A stretch of DNA of 64,000 nucleotides, taken from NCBI GenBank assembly GCA_022842325.1, contig JALHPU010000003.1:1-64000 (forward strand). Direction: 5' to 3'. The DNA comes from Sulfuritalea sp. GTDB taxonomy: Bacteria > Pseudomonadota > Gammaproteobacteria > Burkholderiales > Rhodocyclaceae. Each line of letters starts with the position of its first letter. Within the stretch, counting starts at the first letter, position 1. Below the pieces are notes generated by a model, which was given only the letters and a program-made list of their open reading frames with translations, was not told the origin of the DNA and searched no databases. A program made the translations under genes and the position numbers. Below, one piece after another: positions 7,778 through 17,136 of this stretch.

Positions 7778-8149
7778 TCACTTCAACTTCGACAAGGCGC
7801 GCTCCAGCAATTCCAGCTGGTCTTCCCGTTGCAGGATCTGCTCCTTGATTTCCTCGACATACTTGTCGATCCTGCTGGTTTTCTTTGAGGCTTCCTTGAC
7901 CTCGGCTTCAAGCAGGGCCATCTCGTCCAAATTGCCTTTGGTTTTCGCTACCTTGATTTTTGCCTGCATCTCCACCATCCATGCGGCCGATTTTTCCATG
8001 CTCTCCATGGCGCTGGCAGACGGGAGCTTGCGCTTCAACTGCTCTATTTCGTGATTGTGTTCGGCTATCTGTTGGTGAATGGCATCGGCGGAAAGCCCGG
8101 CTTCCGGATTTTCCTCCGACTTTCCGAAAAGTGACTTGAAAAATCCCAT
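7778..8149 (-). CDS. Small coiled-coil protein, 123 aa
   Basis: Family not recognised. Starts MGFFKSLFGKSEENPEAG, an amphipathic start like that of membrane-surface proteins, and is then almost entirely Lys/Glu-rich heptad-like helix (IHQQIAEHNHEIEQLKRKL; QILQREDQLELLERALSKLK), a long coiled coil. The ATG at 8149 is chosen over the upstream frame start because GAGGA precedes it by seven bases. Monocistronic, between a repeat array and the pilus operon; A+T content is somewhat higher than around it. It could be a PspA-like or scaffold protein, but no domain supports that. Confidence 0.75.
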   Translation of the reverse strand: MGFFKSLFGKSEENPEAGLSADAIHQQIAEHNHEIEQLKRKLPSASAMESMEKSAAWMVEMQAKIKVAKTKGNLDEMALLEAEVKEASKKTSRIDKYVEEIKEQILQREDQLELLERALSKLK

Positions 8150-8316
8150 GGCGATTCCTCGTTTTGCCGGTTCAGGAATCATGCTGAAGAACTGGCATCG
8201 TATAAAAAAGAAATATCTGCGCGACTTATGCAACCAGTTTAGGCAAACGCGCTGTGGCGGTCAATCTCCGGCGCGCAAATTTCGTGTAAACGCATCGGCC
8301 GCCGCCTATGGAGCGC

Positions 8317-8934
8317 TCAGTTGGCTGGCTTGAGCAGCAACCCGATAGCGTTGTTTGAAATGACTTCCACCCTCAGTTCGCTCTTGACCTTTCGTCCGGC
8401 GATTGCTCCCGGGACATAGCGGGCATTGGCGAATTCGCGCAGTGCCTCGCGCGCAAGAGTTTCATTTGTCGAGCTCAGAATCTCGGCGTGATCGACCCGG
8501 CCCTCTTCATTTATCTGGATCAGCAGATACGTCGATGAATCCGGATAAATTCGCCCTGCCTCCTCTTTCAATATCCTGCCGATGGGAGAAGGACGGATAT
8601 GCAGTTCTCCGGCCGTGAAGTAGATCGGCTTCGGTGGCCTTTCCGGAAGGTGGAGCAAGCCCGGCGATATTTCAGGACTCTCTGTCGAGAGTGTGATCCC
8701 GGCATCAGGCGGGGCAGAGAGCCATGGCGATGGTGATTGTTCGTTCATGACGGCGGTCAGTTCCGGGCTGATCGCAGGGAGAGCAATGGCCTCGCGTTCC
8801 AGGGATACCTGCAGTACTGTCGTCCCCCATTTTGCGGGAGCGTGGTGCCCACCACGGATGGGCACCACCAATACCGCCGCGTGCAGTCCCAGCGATATCG
8901 CCAACGCTCCGGTTAAGGAACGAGTTCCCGCCAC
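8317..8934 (-). CDS. TonB-like energy-transducer-type protein
   Basis: About 205 residues: one N-terminal transmembrane helix (GALAISLGLHAAVLVVPI), a Pro-rich periplasmic linker and a C-terminal TonB_C-like domain (YLLIQINEEGRVDHAEILSS). It begins inside the end of pilY1 (GTG at 8934, 22-bp overlap), so it is the last gene of the minor-pilin operon rather than part of an iron-uptake locus. The usual (E/K)P repeats and ExbBD neighbours are absent. Either it supports pilus-tip assembly or a TonB-type transducer has been appended to the operon. The start codon is inferred from the overlap. Confidence 0.7.
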   Translation of the reverse strand: MAGTRSLTGALAISLGLHAAVLVVPIRGGHHAPAKWGTTVLQVSLEREAIALPAISPELTAVMNEQSPSPWLSAPPDAGITLSTESPEISPGLLHLPERPPKPIYFTAGELHIRPSPIGRILKEEAGRIYPDSSTYLLIQINEEGRVDHAEILSSTNETLAREALREFANARYVPGAIAGRKVKSELRVEVISNNAIGLLLKPAN

Positions 8935-11900
8935 GTCAGGCGACGCCCTTCCGGATTGCCCACGCTGAACGGCGGCGTCAAGGTTGGCTGTTTCGCATCG
9001 GACGTCGTGGCCACGACAACGGTCTTGCCGGATGGGAGGCGAATGATGTTCAGGCCGACCACGAGGGAATCGGAAAGCCTTTGTCCGACCTTCTTCTGGG
9101 GGTCGACCGAGCATCCACTGGTGGCATTGAAGAAGTTCAACCAGCTATAGCCGCCGACGCGACAGGCACCGGGAATGGGCACGTTGGAACCGGCAACCAA
9201 TGTTCCAAGTTGCAGCTTCATGTCCACGTTGACGCGTTCGCCGGCATCCGGCAGATCGACATACCATCCGTTGAGGGATGCAGAACAACTCTCCACCGCA
9301 CGTGTAGCTGCCAGGCCGGAGCCGCTCTGGGTGACGGTCTGCCTGGTCAGGGTGGTGCGCAAACTGGCGATTACCGGCGCCCCGGCAGAGGCCGGCATGG
9401 CCAGGGTATCCTTGATGCCGTAGATGCTTTGCGTCTGGGTCGTTGCCGGGTCGGAGTCGCCCAGGTATTTCCCGGTACCGACATAGACATAGATATCGGG
9501 ACCTACCTGTCCAAGTTGCGGCTGCGTGGTAATCGGCTGCGGTGTGCCGCTACCGTCCTTTGCCGTCGCCAACAAGGTCGCCTCGCGGCCGGACGGAGTC
9601 ATCGCCGCAATGTCATTGACGTCGAAGCGCCAGATGTTTCCAAGCACGTCGACGCCATAGACATGGCTGACGGTATTGTCGATGATCGGATCGCCGACCG
9701 CCCATCCGCTGATCTTGTTGAGGCCGGACGGCGTTGCCGCCGATCCCGCCGAGGTGGCGATCTTGTAGAGGATGTTGCCCGTCCCTGCTTCCAGGACATA
9801 CAGGTAGCCCTTGCCGTCCGGATTGTTCAGGCCGGAGGTAACCATGACAACCCAGCGACCATCCATCAGCTTCACGATCATCGGATTGCCGAAGGTGTAG
9901 CCCATGTCGGGATCGGTGAATTCCCAAAGCGCCTTGGGGACTAGCGGGTCCGTGATATCCAGCGCGTAGTAGCCCTTGCCACCCTTGTTCATACCGGCAA
10001 CCAGAATGGTTTTCCATTTCGGAACCATGTCGGCCGCGTCGAACACATCACCTACCACGGGCGTGCCATCGGTAAAGTAGTGATGGTTGGTCGCATAGTC
10101 CGTATTGGCCAGTTGATGCAGTTCCGGCAGCGACATCGTGGGGATGAAAGCCCACAGTTCGGCGCCGCTGGCGGGGTCGGCATTGAAGGCATGCAGCATG
10201 CCGTCGTTGGCAGCCACGTAGACGACCGGAGTGCGCCCCGTATTGGCGGGCAAATTCTTGAAATCCGCATATCCGGTGTCCGTGTATTGCGCAAACGGCT
10301 TGCGCACGAAAACCGGCTGGGCATTGACGATGTCGCCCAGGACCGCGGTCCGGGTGCGATACAGCTTGGTGGTCGAATCGGGCTCAAAGCCTTCGAAGCC
10401 CCGCTGTCCGCGCAGGAAGTTGACCAGATTCGCTCCCGCCGCGAGCGGCGGCTGGTTGACCGTTCCCGCAGTGCCGTCGGTCATCGAGGTGTACTGGTCG
10501 AGCGTGGCCACCTTGGCCGCGTTGAAATACGCTTGTTCGCTGGCGTTCAGTCCGGTTGAAGCCGCCCCGGTCGGATTGCCCATGTTATCGCAGGCGAAGG
10601 TGTTCCAGGTGAAGTTCACCAGGTTATTGGTGGCTCCGCTGCGGAACAGCTTGATGGCGCGATTGTCGCAGGCGTTCTTGGTCTTGTTTGCCAACAAGGC
10701 AGCTGCCGACCAGATCGCCGTATCGGCCACCGTGCCATCGTCAAGGTTGATTTCCTTGGCCTCCAGGTCTCCGGTCCAGACGCCGGTGGTGTACTTCGCG
10801 GTAAAGGCGTAGTTGTCGCCCGATACCGGCTCCAGGTTGGAGGTTGCCGCCGCCGCCGCCGAACCGACGCGATCATTGATGCCGGCAAGTGCGGCAGCCA
10901 GACCGGTCGACACGTCCTGCGGATTGGCGGCACTGAAGTACAGCCCGCGACCATTCACCGCGGCATGCCAGAGGTCATCGAGTTTTGCCGGTTCACTGCT
11001 GCCCGGGTTGGGCCAGTTGGCCGTGCCAGTGCGAATGTTCTGGAAGGCGCCAGTATTGGCTGTCCGGTAGTTGCTGGTATAGGGCGTCACGCCGGTCAAG
11101 CCCAGTCCCAGGGTAAACGTGGTCATGTGCTGCCAGTGGACCCTGTCGTCCTCGTTGGGGAACTCACTGATAGCGCCCCTGGGAACGTTGTTCTCGCAGA
11201 CATTGACGTTGCTTACCCCGCCCTGGCAACGACTTCCGTTGGCCAGGCAGTATGCCGTTTCGGTCAGCCCGGTGGCGGTCCGCTGGTTATCGGTCTTGGT
11301 ATCCCAGTCGCAAGCCCGCAAATCCGTCGCGTAGTAATACTGCGCCACGTCCGCCAGCGTGTCGGAAGTACCGCCCGATGCCGCCGAAGTAGTGACGCAG
11401 GGCCATGCGGCGCAACCCGAGAGAGGCGCCGGCAGCTGGGCGGGGGTCGGGCGGCCCGGGTTGGGCGTGGGCAGCGCCGGGGCGCTGGCATAACAGGTTG
11501 CGTCGTAGTCAAAGCTACTCGTGGTGGGCGTGCCGGTGACCGGCGTGCCCACCTGCTGGTCGCCGCTCATCTGCACCGTCGAACTCGTGTAAGTCGTCGT
11601 TGCCACGATCTTGTTGCCCGGCGTGGCCGAAGCGACCGTCCGACAGAGCGTCTCCTCGCCGGCGGCGTTCGGGGCAGCGGCGGTGCAGCTGGCGACGTTG
11701 GTCCAGTCGGTCTCGACAATCGACTGACATCCCAGGGTGGGCGAAGGCGTGCAGGGGCCGGTCGTATCCACCCAAGTCCCGGGCGGGGTGGGAACCGAGG
11801 TACAGGTGGTCACTTGGCCGCCGCCGGTCGTTCCCGGGGTACACGCGACGCCAACCTGTTCGGACACGGGAATGCTCTGGCACTCCCGGCGACTCTGGCC

Positions 11901-13592
11901 CGTGGTATCCGGGGTGCAGGAACCTGCATTGGCCCAGGCGCCCCAGTTGATCTGGCACTCGACCGAATCCCCGACCCACTGAGTGCCGTTGGTGGTGACG
12001 GTTCCCGGCGGATTGGCGGTACAGGAACTGGTGTCGTTCCAACTGCCGACTACATAGCGGCACTGGTATTGCGTCGAACCCTGGTCGTCCCAAGTGCAAT
12101 CGCTCCGGTCACCCCAACTTCCCCACGAGGACCCGCTGTTGGTTGATCTCCGCCGCTGCAGGTTCCCGTCCCGTTGCTGCAGCGTGCCGGTGCGCGCTTG
12201 TATCTGGGTAACCACTTTTCCGACCTCCATCGGTCGTGACTGCCATTGCACCACCTTCTGCTGTGGCTGCGGCAGGGTGCAGGCTCCGTAGGAGTACTGG
12301 TTACTGGCGTCACTGGTTGTGCGGTTGGTGGTCGCGCCGTCATAGATCGGGTAAGCGACCACCGCGAGCTTTTCGCCTTCCGGAATCGTCGCCGCGCCAC
12401 GCGCACCATAGACGCCATCCTGGTTGCCGATGCTGCCCCCACTCAAGTTGAGCCCGGCATTGCCGTTCCAGTAACCGTCCGTCGTCAGGATGGAAAAATT
12501 CTGCTGGCACGAGTACTGCACCGGGTCGTCGGTCCGGTTCGTGGTATCCAGGATCATCCCCTGGCTGAGTCCTGCAGTCAGGCCGCCGTAGTAACTCCCG
12601 ACCCGCGCCAGGGCTTCGCGCAGCGGCGTCGAGCCGTTGTCGTCCTGTCGGTAGAGCTTCTCGATCCACAGCTTCTTTTGATCGATGGTGAATTCGCCCA
12701 GTTTGAGGAAACGGTCGGCGCTGACCGGGTTGCCCGGATTGATGGTGACGAAGCCGACGCGATACTTGTTGCCGAGTTGCAGAAACGCCTTGCCTGCGGC
12801 CGATTTCATCATGGTCAGGCGCTGGCGGTAATAGCTGTACCAATTGGCGAAGTTCTGGCGCTCGTCGGTGGCTCCAGGACCGGAGGCCCCCGTCACGATG
12901 GTCTTGCGCCAGAGGGCGGTCTTCCCGGCCAGGGCGCAAGTGGCGAAGATCGGGGCGACGGTGTTGGGATAACGGGAACTGTCCGTGCAAATTTCCTGCG
13001 TCGTCGAATCGGTGCTGCTGACCAGCGTCTTGTTGCAGTCCCCAGTGACCGGTACCAGCGTCGTGGCGCCGAGGTAGGTCCAGTAGTAGGCCGGTTGGGC
13101 CGTGTCGGAGACATCGGTGTCGTAGCCTCTGCTCGCGCCGAAAATGTTGTCCTGAAACGCGCGGAACGAGGTTTCCAGATTGCGGCGCGGATAGGTCGTC
13201 AGCGACCTTCCGGTATAGACGTAGAAGCCGTCCTCGTAGGCCGAGGTAAATGTCGTCGGCGAGGCGCTGTTGATGTCCTCGATGGTCTTGGTGGTGGTGC
13301 CCACCACGGTTTGCGGCGTCTCGTAGGTCAACTCGGGGTTGTAGAAAACGGTGTTGCACACGCCGTTGCGAATGCCCACGGTATTGGCCCGGCTATCGAG
13401 CGGGTCGGGCATGAACTGCAATTCCATCGACCCCGAATCGTCCAGGATGAACATGACGTTGGGCTTGACCGAATCCGACGACGTGGATGCCAGCGGCTTG
13501 TCGGCAATGTCGGTCACTGCGCCATGGGAAGACCAGGGGAGCAGGCAGGCGATCAGCAGGCTGATGGTGGATTTTTTCAACAGTGCGTTCAT
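8913..13592 (-). CDS. pilY1: PilY1-type type IV pilus tip adhesin
   Basis: 1559 residues with a signal peptide ending SSHGA. An N-terminal von Willebrand A-like region has a MIDAS-type motif FILDDSGSM (residues 49-56). The C-terminal half is the conserved PilY1 beta-propeller (VYVAANDGMLHAFNAD; WKTILVAGMNKGGKGYYALDITDP; VYGVDVLGNIWRFDV). PilY1 sits at the pilus tip and acts in adhesion, pilus extension and surface sensing. Between the halves (about 450-652) lies a Cys-rich segment with five W-x-x-C-like repeats, unusual for the family. Sixth gene of the seven-gene minor-pilin operon, right after pilX. Confidence 0.95.
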   Translation of the reverse strand: MNALLKKSTISLLIACLLPWSSHGAVTDIADKPLASTSSDSVKPNVMFILDDSGSMELQFMPDPLDSRANTVGIRNGVCNTVFYNPELTYETPQTVVGTTTKTIEDINSASPTTFTSAYEDGFYVYTGRSLTTYPRRNLETSFRAFQDNIFGASRGYDTDVSDTAQPAYYWTYLGATTLVPVTGDCNKTLVSSTDSTTQEICTDSSRYPNTVAPIFATCALAGKTALWRKTIVTGASGPGATDERQNFANWYSYYRQRLTMMKSAAGKAFLQLGNKYRVGFVTINPGNPVSADRFLKLGEFTIDQKKLWIEKLYRQDDNGSTPLREALARVGSYYGGLTAGLSQGMILDTTNRTDDPVQYSCQQNFSILTTDGYWNGNAGLNLSGGSIGNQDGVYGARGAATIPEGEKLAVVAYPIYDGATTNRTTSDASNQYSYGACTLPQPQQKVVQWQSRPMEVGKVVTQIQARTGTLQQRDGNLQRRRSTNSGSSWGSWGDRSDCTWDDQGSTQYQCRYVVGSWNDTSSCTANPPGTVTTNGTQWVGDSVECQINWGAWANAGSCTPDTTGQSRRECQSIPVSEQVGVACTPGTTGGGQVTTCTSVPTPPGTWVDTTGPCTPSPTLGCQSIVETDWTNVASCTAAAPNAAGEETLCRTVASATPGNKIVATTTYTSSTVQMSGDQQVGTPVTGTPTTSSFDYDATCYASAPALPTPNPGRPTPAQLPAPLSGCAAWPCVTTSAASGGTSDTLADVAQYYYATDLRACDWDTKTDNQRTATGLTETAYCLANGSRCQGGVSNVNVCENNVPRGAISEFPNEDDRVHWQHMTTFTLGLGLTGVTPYTSNYRTANTGAFQNIRTGTANWPNPGSSEPAKLDDLWHAAVNGRGLYFSAANPQDVSTGLAAALAGINDRVGSAAAAATSNLEPVSGDNYAFTAKYTTGVWTGDLEAKEINLDDGTVADTAIWSAAALLANKTKNACDNRAIKLFRSGATNNLVNFTWNTFACDNMGNPTGAASTGLNASEQAYFNAAKVATLDQYTSMTDGTAGTVNQPPLAAGANLVNFLRGQRGFEGFEPDSTTKLYRTRTAVLGDIVNAQPVFVRKPFAQYTDTGYADFKNLPANTGRTPVVYVAANDGMLHAFNADPASGAELWAFIPTMSLPELHQLANTDYATNHHYFTDGTPVVGDVFDAADMVPKWKTILVAGMNKGGKGYYALDITDPLVPKALWEFTDPDMGYTFGNPMIVKLMDGRWVVMVTSGLNNPDGKGYLYVLEAGTGNILYKIATSAGSAATPSGLNKISGWAVGDPIIDNTVSHVYGVDVLGNIWRFDVNDIAAMTPSGREATLLATAKDGSGTPQPITTQPQLGQVGPDIYVYVGTGKYLGDSDPATTQTQSIYGIKDTLAMPASAGAPVIASLRTTLTRQTVTQSGSGLAATRAVESCSASLNGWYVDLPDAGERVNVDMKLQLGTLVAGSNVPIPGACRVGGYSWLNFFNATSGCSVDPQKKVGQRLSDSLVVGLNIIRLPSGKTVVVATTSDAKQPTLTPPFSVGNPEGRRLTWRELVP

Positions 13593-13603
13593 GGTGTTGG
13601 CTC

Positions 13604-14221
13604 CTAGTACAGCGTGATCTGGGTATAGGCAAGCGAGTTGCGCGGCCCCCTGACCCGTGTCGTGATTCGATAGTAAGGCTTCGAGTTACTGGCAAGGGAT
13701 TGGGTGCCATACGACACGTTCATGTGGCCACCACTCCCTCCGGTGGCGATCTGGGCGATGACGCATTCCTGGCCTATCTTGTCAAGTTCGCCGGTCATGC
13801 GGCACAGCCTGTGAGCCACATAGCGGATCTCATTGCCCGCGCCGTCATTGGTGGTGACCAGGGTCGAGAAGGCGGTCCAATCAAACGTGGTGGGATCGAA
13901 AACCGGGGCTCCTGCGGCATTGCAGTTGACATCGGTAGTGATATGGGTGTCGTTGCTGTAGCAGGAGGCCGGGAAGTAGCCAGCGGCGGCGCCGTAGAGT
14001 CCCGAGGCAGTCTGCAACATCAGCCAGGTGCGGCCGGTTTCCGAGCCCTGTTCCGCGGCCGAAATCGCCGACGATATGAAGGTGAGGTTGCCCGCGATCA
14101 TGGAGCCGGCACTGATCTTCCGGAACAAGGCGATCCCGGCCATCATCATGGCTGTCAGCATGATCAGGGAAATCACCAGGGCCACGCCCCTTTGGAATGG
14201 CTTCACCACGCGTTTGTCCAT
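13604..14221 (-). CDS. pilX: PilX-type minor pilin
   Basis: 205 residues. The N-terminus RGVALVISLIMLTAMMMAGIALFR followed by AGSMIAGNLTFISSAISAAEQGSE is the classic PilX_N domain: a positively charged leader and a single hydrophobic helix without the strict prepilin glycine-Phe-Glu signature. Minor pilins prime the pilus and hold PilY1 at the tip. The ATG at 14221 overlaps the end of pilW by 19 bases, and pilY1 follows after 11 bases, so translation is coupled along the operon. Four cysteines probably form disulfides. Confidence 0.92.
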   Translation of the reverse strand: MDKRVVKPFQRGVALVISLIMLTAMMMAGIALFRKISAGSMIAGNLTFISSAISAAEQGSETGRTWLMLQTASGLYGAAAGYFPASCYSNDTHITTDVNCNAAGAPVFDPTTFDWTAFSTLVTTNDGAGNEIRYVAHRLCRMTGELDKIGQECVIAQIATGGSGGHMNVSYGTQSLASNSKPYYRITTRVRGPRNSLAYTQITLY

Positions 14222-15258
14222 ATCATGTTGCGCAAGGGAACCGATACTTCGAAAACGTTGTAGCGGTAGTTGCGCCAGTTGTTGACGCCCAGACTGGCGA
14301 GGCCGGAGTCAGCCGTGCCATCGAGGTTGGTCATGGTGAAGTTGCCTCCCGACCATGCCGGGTTCGCGGTGGTGACGGCCTCTTTTTCGTAGCTCTCGCC
14401 GCGCACCAGAAGACCAAAGCGGACCATCCGCAGCAGGGTCCAGTCCGCCGGATCGGCATCCTGCCAGGTATCGATTCGCGTATCGCCATCGGCATCGAGG
14501 CCGTATTGGGCCTGCAGATTAACCACGCCATCGCCGACATCGCCGGCAGTCTCGGCATTCAGGGCGTTGAATCGGGTCAGCGCGATACGGGAGCGTACTG
14601 CCCAGATATCGAGCCTGGGCGCGCGTCCCATGACATGCACGGCTCCGCTTGTGGCCGCAGCCACTCCGAGTGGGGCCGCCGAGTTATAGCGCGGTGTGAT
14701 CGACACACCGTTTCTCAAATATGGGGTTGAAACATGATCGACGGTCTGTCCATCCGCATCTGTATTCGCTGTAATTTCGGCCAGCCTGCATCCTGTAGCA
14801 GTGGCGACAATTACCAGTTCGCCCAAACCCAGGCCGCCCCGGTTCTGCAGCATCGTGGCAGCCTCGTTCGTTGATAGGACAGCATAGGTCGACGATGGGG
14901 ATTCCGCGTTCCCGTACAACACATGGATTTCGTCCGGAGCACCGCCGCCCCCCTGCACGATCCGCACCGGAATCAACGGAAAGCCGAAGGTCTTGACGCC
15001 GGTTCGGTTGTTGTCAAAAGAAAGGACATTGCATCCCAGCAGCGTCGAGTTGCCAAATCCCATGCCGCCGTTTCTGAGGTCGCGCTCGAGATGAAACGCT
15101 GCCACGGTACCGGCGATATGCGCATCGCCCCCCGAGGAGATGGATCGCTTCTGACGCGTCCAGTTGTCCTGAACCTGGAACATGGCGACTATGCCGATCA
15201 GCGCCAGGGCAACCCCGACCAGGACTTCAATGAGAGTGAATCCGTCTTGGGATTTCAA
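14203..15258 (-). CDS. pilW: PilW-type minor pilin
   Basis: About 351 residues. The type III signal LKSQDG-FTLIEVLVGVALALIGI has the cleavage glycine before Phe and Glu at +5. The start is placed at TTG 15258, which overlaps the pilV stop (TTGA) and gives a normal short leader; the frame is open to 15318, where no better start is visible. The large C-terminal domain is typical of PilW. Works with PilV, PilX, FimT and PilY1 as a pilus-priming complex at the inner membrane. Confidence 0.9.
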   Translation of the reverse strand: MKSQDGFTLIEVLVGVALALIGIVAMFQVQDNWTRQKRSISSGGDAHIAGTVAAFHLERDLRNGGMGFGNSTLLGCNVLSFDNNRTGVKTFGFPLIPVRIVQGGGGAPDEIHVLYGNAESPSSTYAVLSTNEAATMLQNRGGLGLGELVIVATATGCRLAEITANTDADGQTVDHVSTPYLRNGVSITPRYNSAAPLGVAAATSGAVHVMGRAPRLDIWAVRSRIALTRFNALNAETAGDVGDGVVNLQAQYGLDADGDTRIDTWQDADPADWTLLRMVRFGLLVRGESYEKEAVTTANPAWSGGNFTMTNLDGTADSGLASLGVNNWRNYRYNVFEVSVPLRNMIWTNAW

Positions 15259-15722
15259 CTGATGGCTCCCATGAGGACAAAACGGCGTGGAACAGGCAGG
15301 CCCGGCTGTTGCCAGCAAATGACGATGCGCACCTGGTTGGTCGCCGCCGTGACCCGAATCTGCTCGGTCGCGTCAGGCAAGGACGTCCGCGCCGCATTGC
15401 GAACGTCGTTCACCCAGGTTGTGACCAGCGGATTGATCGATTCGGTACCGGACAGCACGCATTGATCGCCGGTGCTGTTATGGTCGAACGATATCAGGTC
15501 GGCCGCGAAATTCGCCGCCGAGTCCCGCCGCACCCCTCCCTGAATCAATCCCATCATGCGCTCGGCCAGTTGCGCCGCCTCAATGCGATAGCGGATGTCG
15601 GTATTGGCGGCAACTCCCGAACCCTGCAGGCCAATCAGCCCAAGGACTCCGATGGCAAAGATCACCATGGCCATCAAGGCCTCGAGCATGAACGAACCGC
15701 GCTGGCGTGTCCTCAATTGCAT
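15255..15722 (-). CDS. pilV: PilV-type minor pilin
   Basis: 155 residues. The leader MQLRTRQRG precedes SFMLEALMAMVIFAIGVLGLIGLQ, the variant PilV prepilin signature in which +1 is Ser rather than Phe, followed by the usual ANTDIRYRIEAAQLAERMMG. The ATG at 15722 lies inside the end of fimT (10-bp overlap); an earlier frame start at 15830 belongs to the fimT region and is rejected. Processed by PilD and incorporated near the pilus tip. Confidence 0.9.
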   Translation of the reverse strand: MQLRTRQRGSFMLEALMAMVIFAIGVLGLIGLQGSGVAANTDIRYRIEAAQLAERMMGLIQGGVRRDSAANFAADLISFDHNSTGDQCVLSGTESINPLVTTWVNDVRNAARTSLPDATEQIRVTAATNQVRIVICWQQPGLPVPRRFVLMGAIS

Positions 15723-16366
15723 GATCGCGTATCCGTCAAGGCGGCAACGGCGGGGTCGCAAAGCTTGACGCGTCCGGTGGTCGTAACGCTGACGCGCAGG
15801 CACCGGATCTGTCCGCCCGAGGCCACGCAAGTGCCCCCGGTGTCGTGGGTGAAGTTGAAGTCGGCTCGCTTTGCCAGGGTTGTACCACCCAGTGCGGTGA
15901 ACACCACGCCGGTCAAAGCAGCACCATCCTGATCCACCCCGGTGACCGTTACCGGAGCAACCGTGCCGCTGCCACCTTCGACCAAGGCCATTCCATCGAT
16001 ATGGACCGTCCGGTCAAAGGTTCTGATCGCCCAGCCTTTTGCAGCGGAAATTCCGTCCGCAGCCAAACCTGCCACGGTCGGATCCGCGTGCAGCACGACT
16101 TCCACCTGTGCGTTTCGCTGGGCGGCTTCGGCCTTCGCCGTCGTGACGGAAGTGATGAAGACCTCGGCCGCATTACGCACGCGGTTGTTGTCCATGTAGC
16201 TGGACAGCATGGGCAGGGCCAGCGCCAGCAAGACACCCATGATCGCAATCGCAATGATGATTTCCACAAACGAAAAACCCCTCGTCGCCCGCGGATTCCG
16301 CGGTCTCAACGAGACCTCGCCCCTGCGCCCTTGGGATACTCTGGTCATGGAAGTATTCACCAACAT
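15713..16366 (-). CDS. fimT: FimT/GspH-type minor pseudopilin
   Basis: About 217 residues. The prepilin motif RG-FSFVEIIIAIAIMGVLLALALPML is followed by the GspH/FimT globular domain. The start could be ATG 16366, which overlaps the preceding stop (TGATG), or ATG 16348; both give a leader longer than usual. Likely an initiating minor pilin of the type IV pilus, given that pilV, pilW and pilX follow directly. Confidence 0.88.
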   Translation of the reverse strand: MLVNTSMTRVSQGRRGEVSLRPRNPRATRGFSFVEIIIAIAIMGVLLALALPMLSSYMDNNRVRNAAEVFITSVTTAKAEAAQRNAQVEVVLHADPTVAGLAADGISAAKGWAIRTFDRTVHIDGMALVEGGSGTVAPVTVTGVDQDGAALTGVVFTALGGTTLAKRADFNFTHDTGGTCVASGGQIRCLRVSVTTTGRVKLCDPAVAALTDTRSCN

Positions 16367-16821
16367 CAGCAGCCGCCACCCTTGCTTCGGACCCAGCAAT
16401 TGGTCGCGGGCACTGTCCAGCCCGTACCCACGCCTTCGGTCCTGCGGATGTTGGCCTCGTCGATCGACAAAATAAACCCGGCCATAGAGCCGATACCGGT
16501 CGCCGTAACCCGATACGTCGTTGCAGTCAGATTTCCAGCCGGGCAGGAAAACGTGAAATTCGCCGTATTGGCCGGGAGCGGCGCCTGGGTTCCCGCCACG
16601 CAGGCGCCGACATAGGTCCGGTTGTCCTGGAAATGGCGCTCCATCTTGACGCGCATGTCGGAAAGCGGCGCAACGGCTTCGGCGAGCTTCGATTTGGTTA
16701 CATATTCCATATAGTTCGGAATGGCAACGCCGGCAAGAATCCCGATGATGGCGAGAACAATCATCAGTTCAATCAGGGAGAAGCCGCTTTGATTTCGACG
16801 GCGGGGAAACTTGATCATCAT
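16366..16821 (-). CDS. pilE: PilE-like type IV pilin
   Basis: 151 residues. Short basic leader MMIKFPRRRNQSG, then FSLIELMIVLAIIGILAGV, a textbook prepilin cleavage site with Glu5, and a small beta-domain closed by a C-terminal disulfide pair (ATNCWVRSKGGGC). In minor-pilin operons this protein is usually PilE rather than the major PilA, and PilE is favoured here by context. GGAGG lies just upstream; the second of two adjacent ATGs (16818) is better spaced. It is the first gene of the leftward operon that ends with the TonB-like gene. Confidence 0.9.
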   Translation of the reverse strand: MMIKFPRRRNQSGFSLIELMIVLAIIGILAGVAIPNYMEYVTKSKLAEAVAPLSDMRVKMERHFQDNRTYVGACVAGTQAPLPANTANFTFSCPAGNLTATTYRVTATGIGSMAGFILSIDEANIRRTEGVGTGWTVPATNCWVRSKGGGC

Positions 16822-16830
16822 GATCCTCCA

Positions 16831-16859
16831 GTAGTAGTTTGCCGGGAGAATGCTACTAC
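16831..16859 (-). promoter_or_regulatory. Inverted repeat in the pilE leader
   Basis: GTAGTAG and CTACTAC (7-bp perfect arms, 15-base spacer) lie immediately upstream of the pilE ribosome site at 16825-16829. The structure could be an operator or an RNA hairpin controlling translation of the pilin operon. No -10/-35 pair of good quality was found next to it. Confidence 0.4.
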
Positions 16860-17136
16860 GTTACTTGCCATGCCATGCGATGCCGGCAGGTGGTGAGCGC
16901 CTGTTCCGCATCGGATGCGCCACATGCGCCGGACAGTTGAAGCCATCATTGCCCAGTCGGCCGTTTTGTGCCATCGGCGAAAGCGGATAGTGCATAGGGG
17001 AAACCCTACCCGAAATCCCGCCAGGAGTCGGCGCCGGCGAGACGGTGCTGCATGCTCAGGATGGGCCAGCACGCAGGCGCCGGACTTCCCGGTGGTGTCT
17101 ATAATCGGACGCACCTTCGCTGCGACCACCCGACAT
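16860..17136. other. Divergent intergenic region pilE / sensor kinase
   Basis: With the pilE leader this makes a 315-base gap between divergent units. On the plus strand a TATAAT (17100-17105) lies 31 bases before the kinase ATG and is a plausible -10, but its -35 is poor. The stretch is open in one frame continuous with the kinase, yet its Arg-rich translation is not protein-like. Nothing else is recognised. Confidence 0.4.

Noticed and set aside
12246..13607. 453-codon open frame on the plus strand opposite pilY1
   Set aside because: Pure shadow of the pilY1 gene: Arg/Gly-rich translation, no ribosome site, codon use set by the opposite strand.
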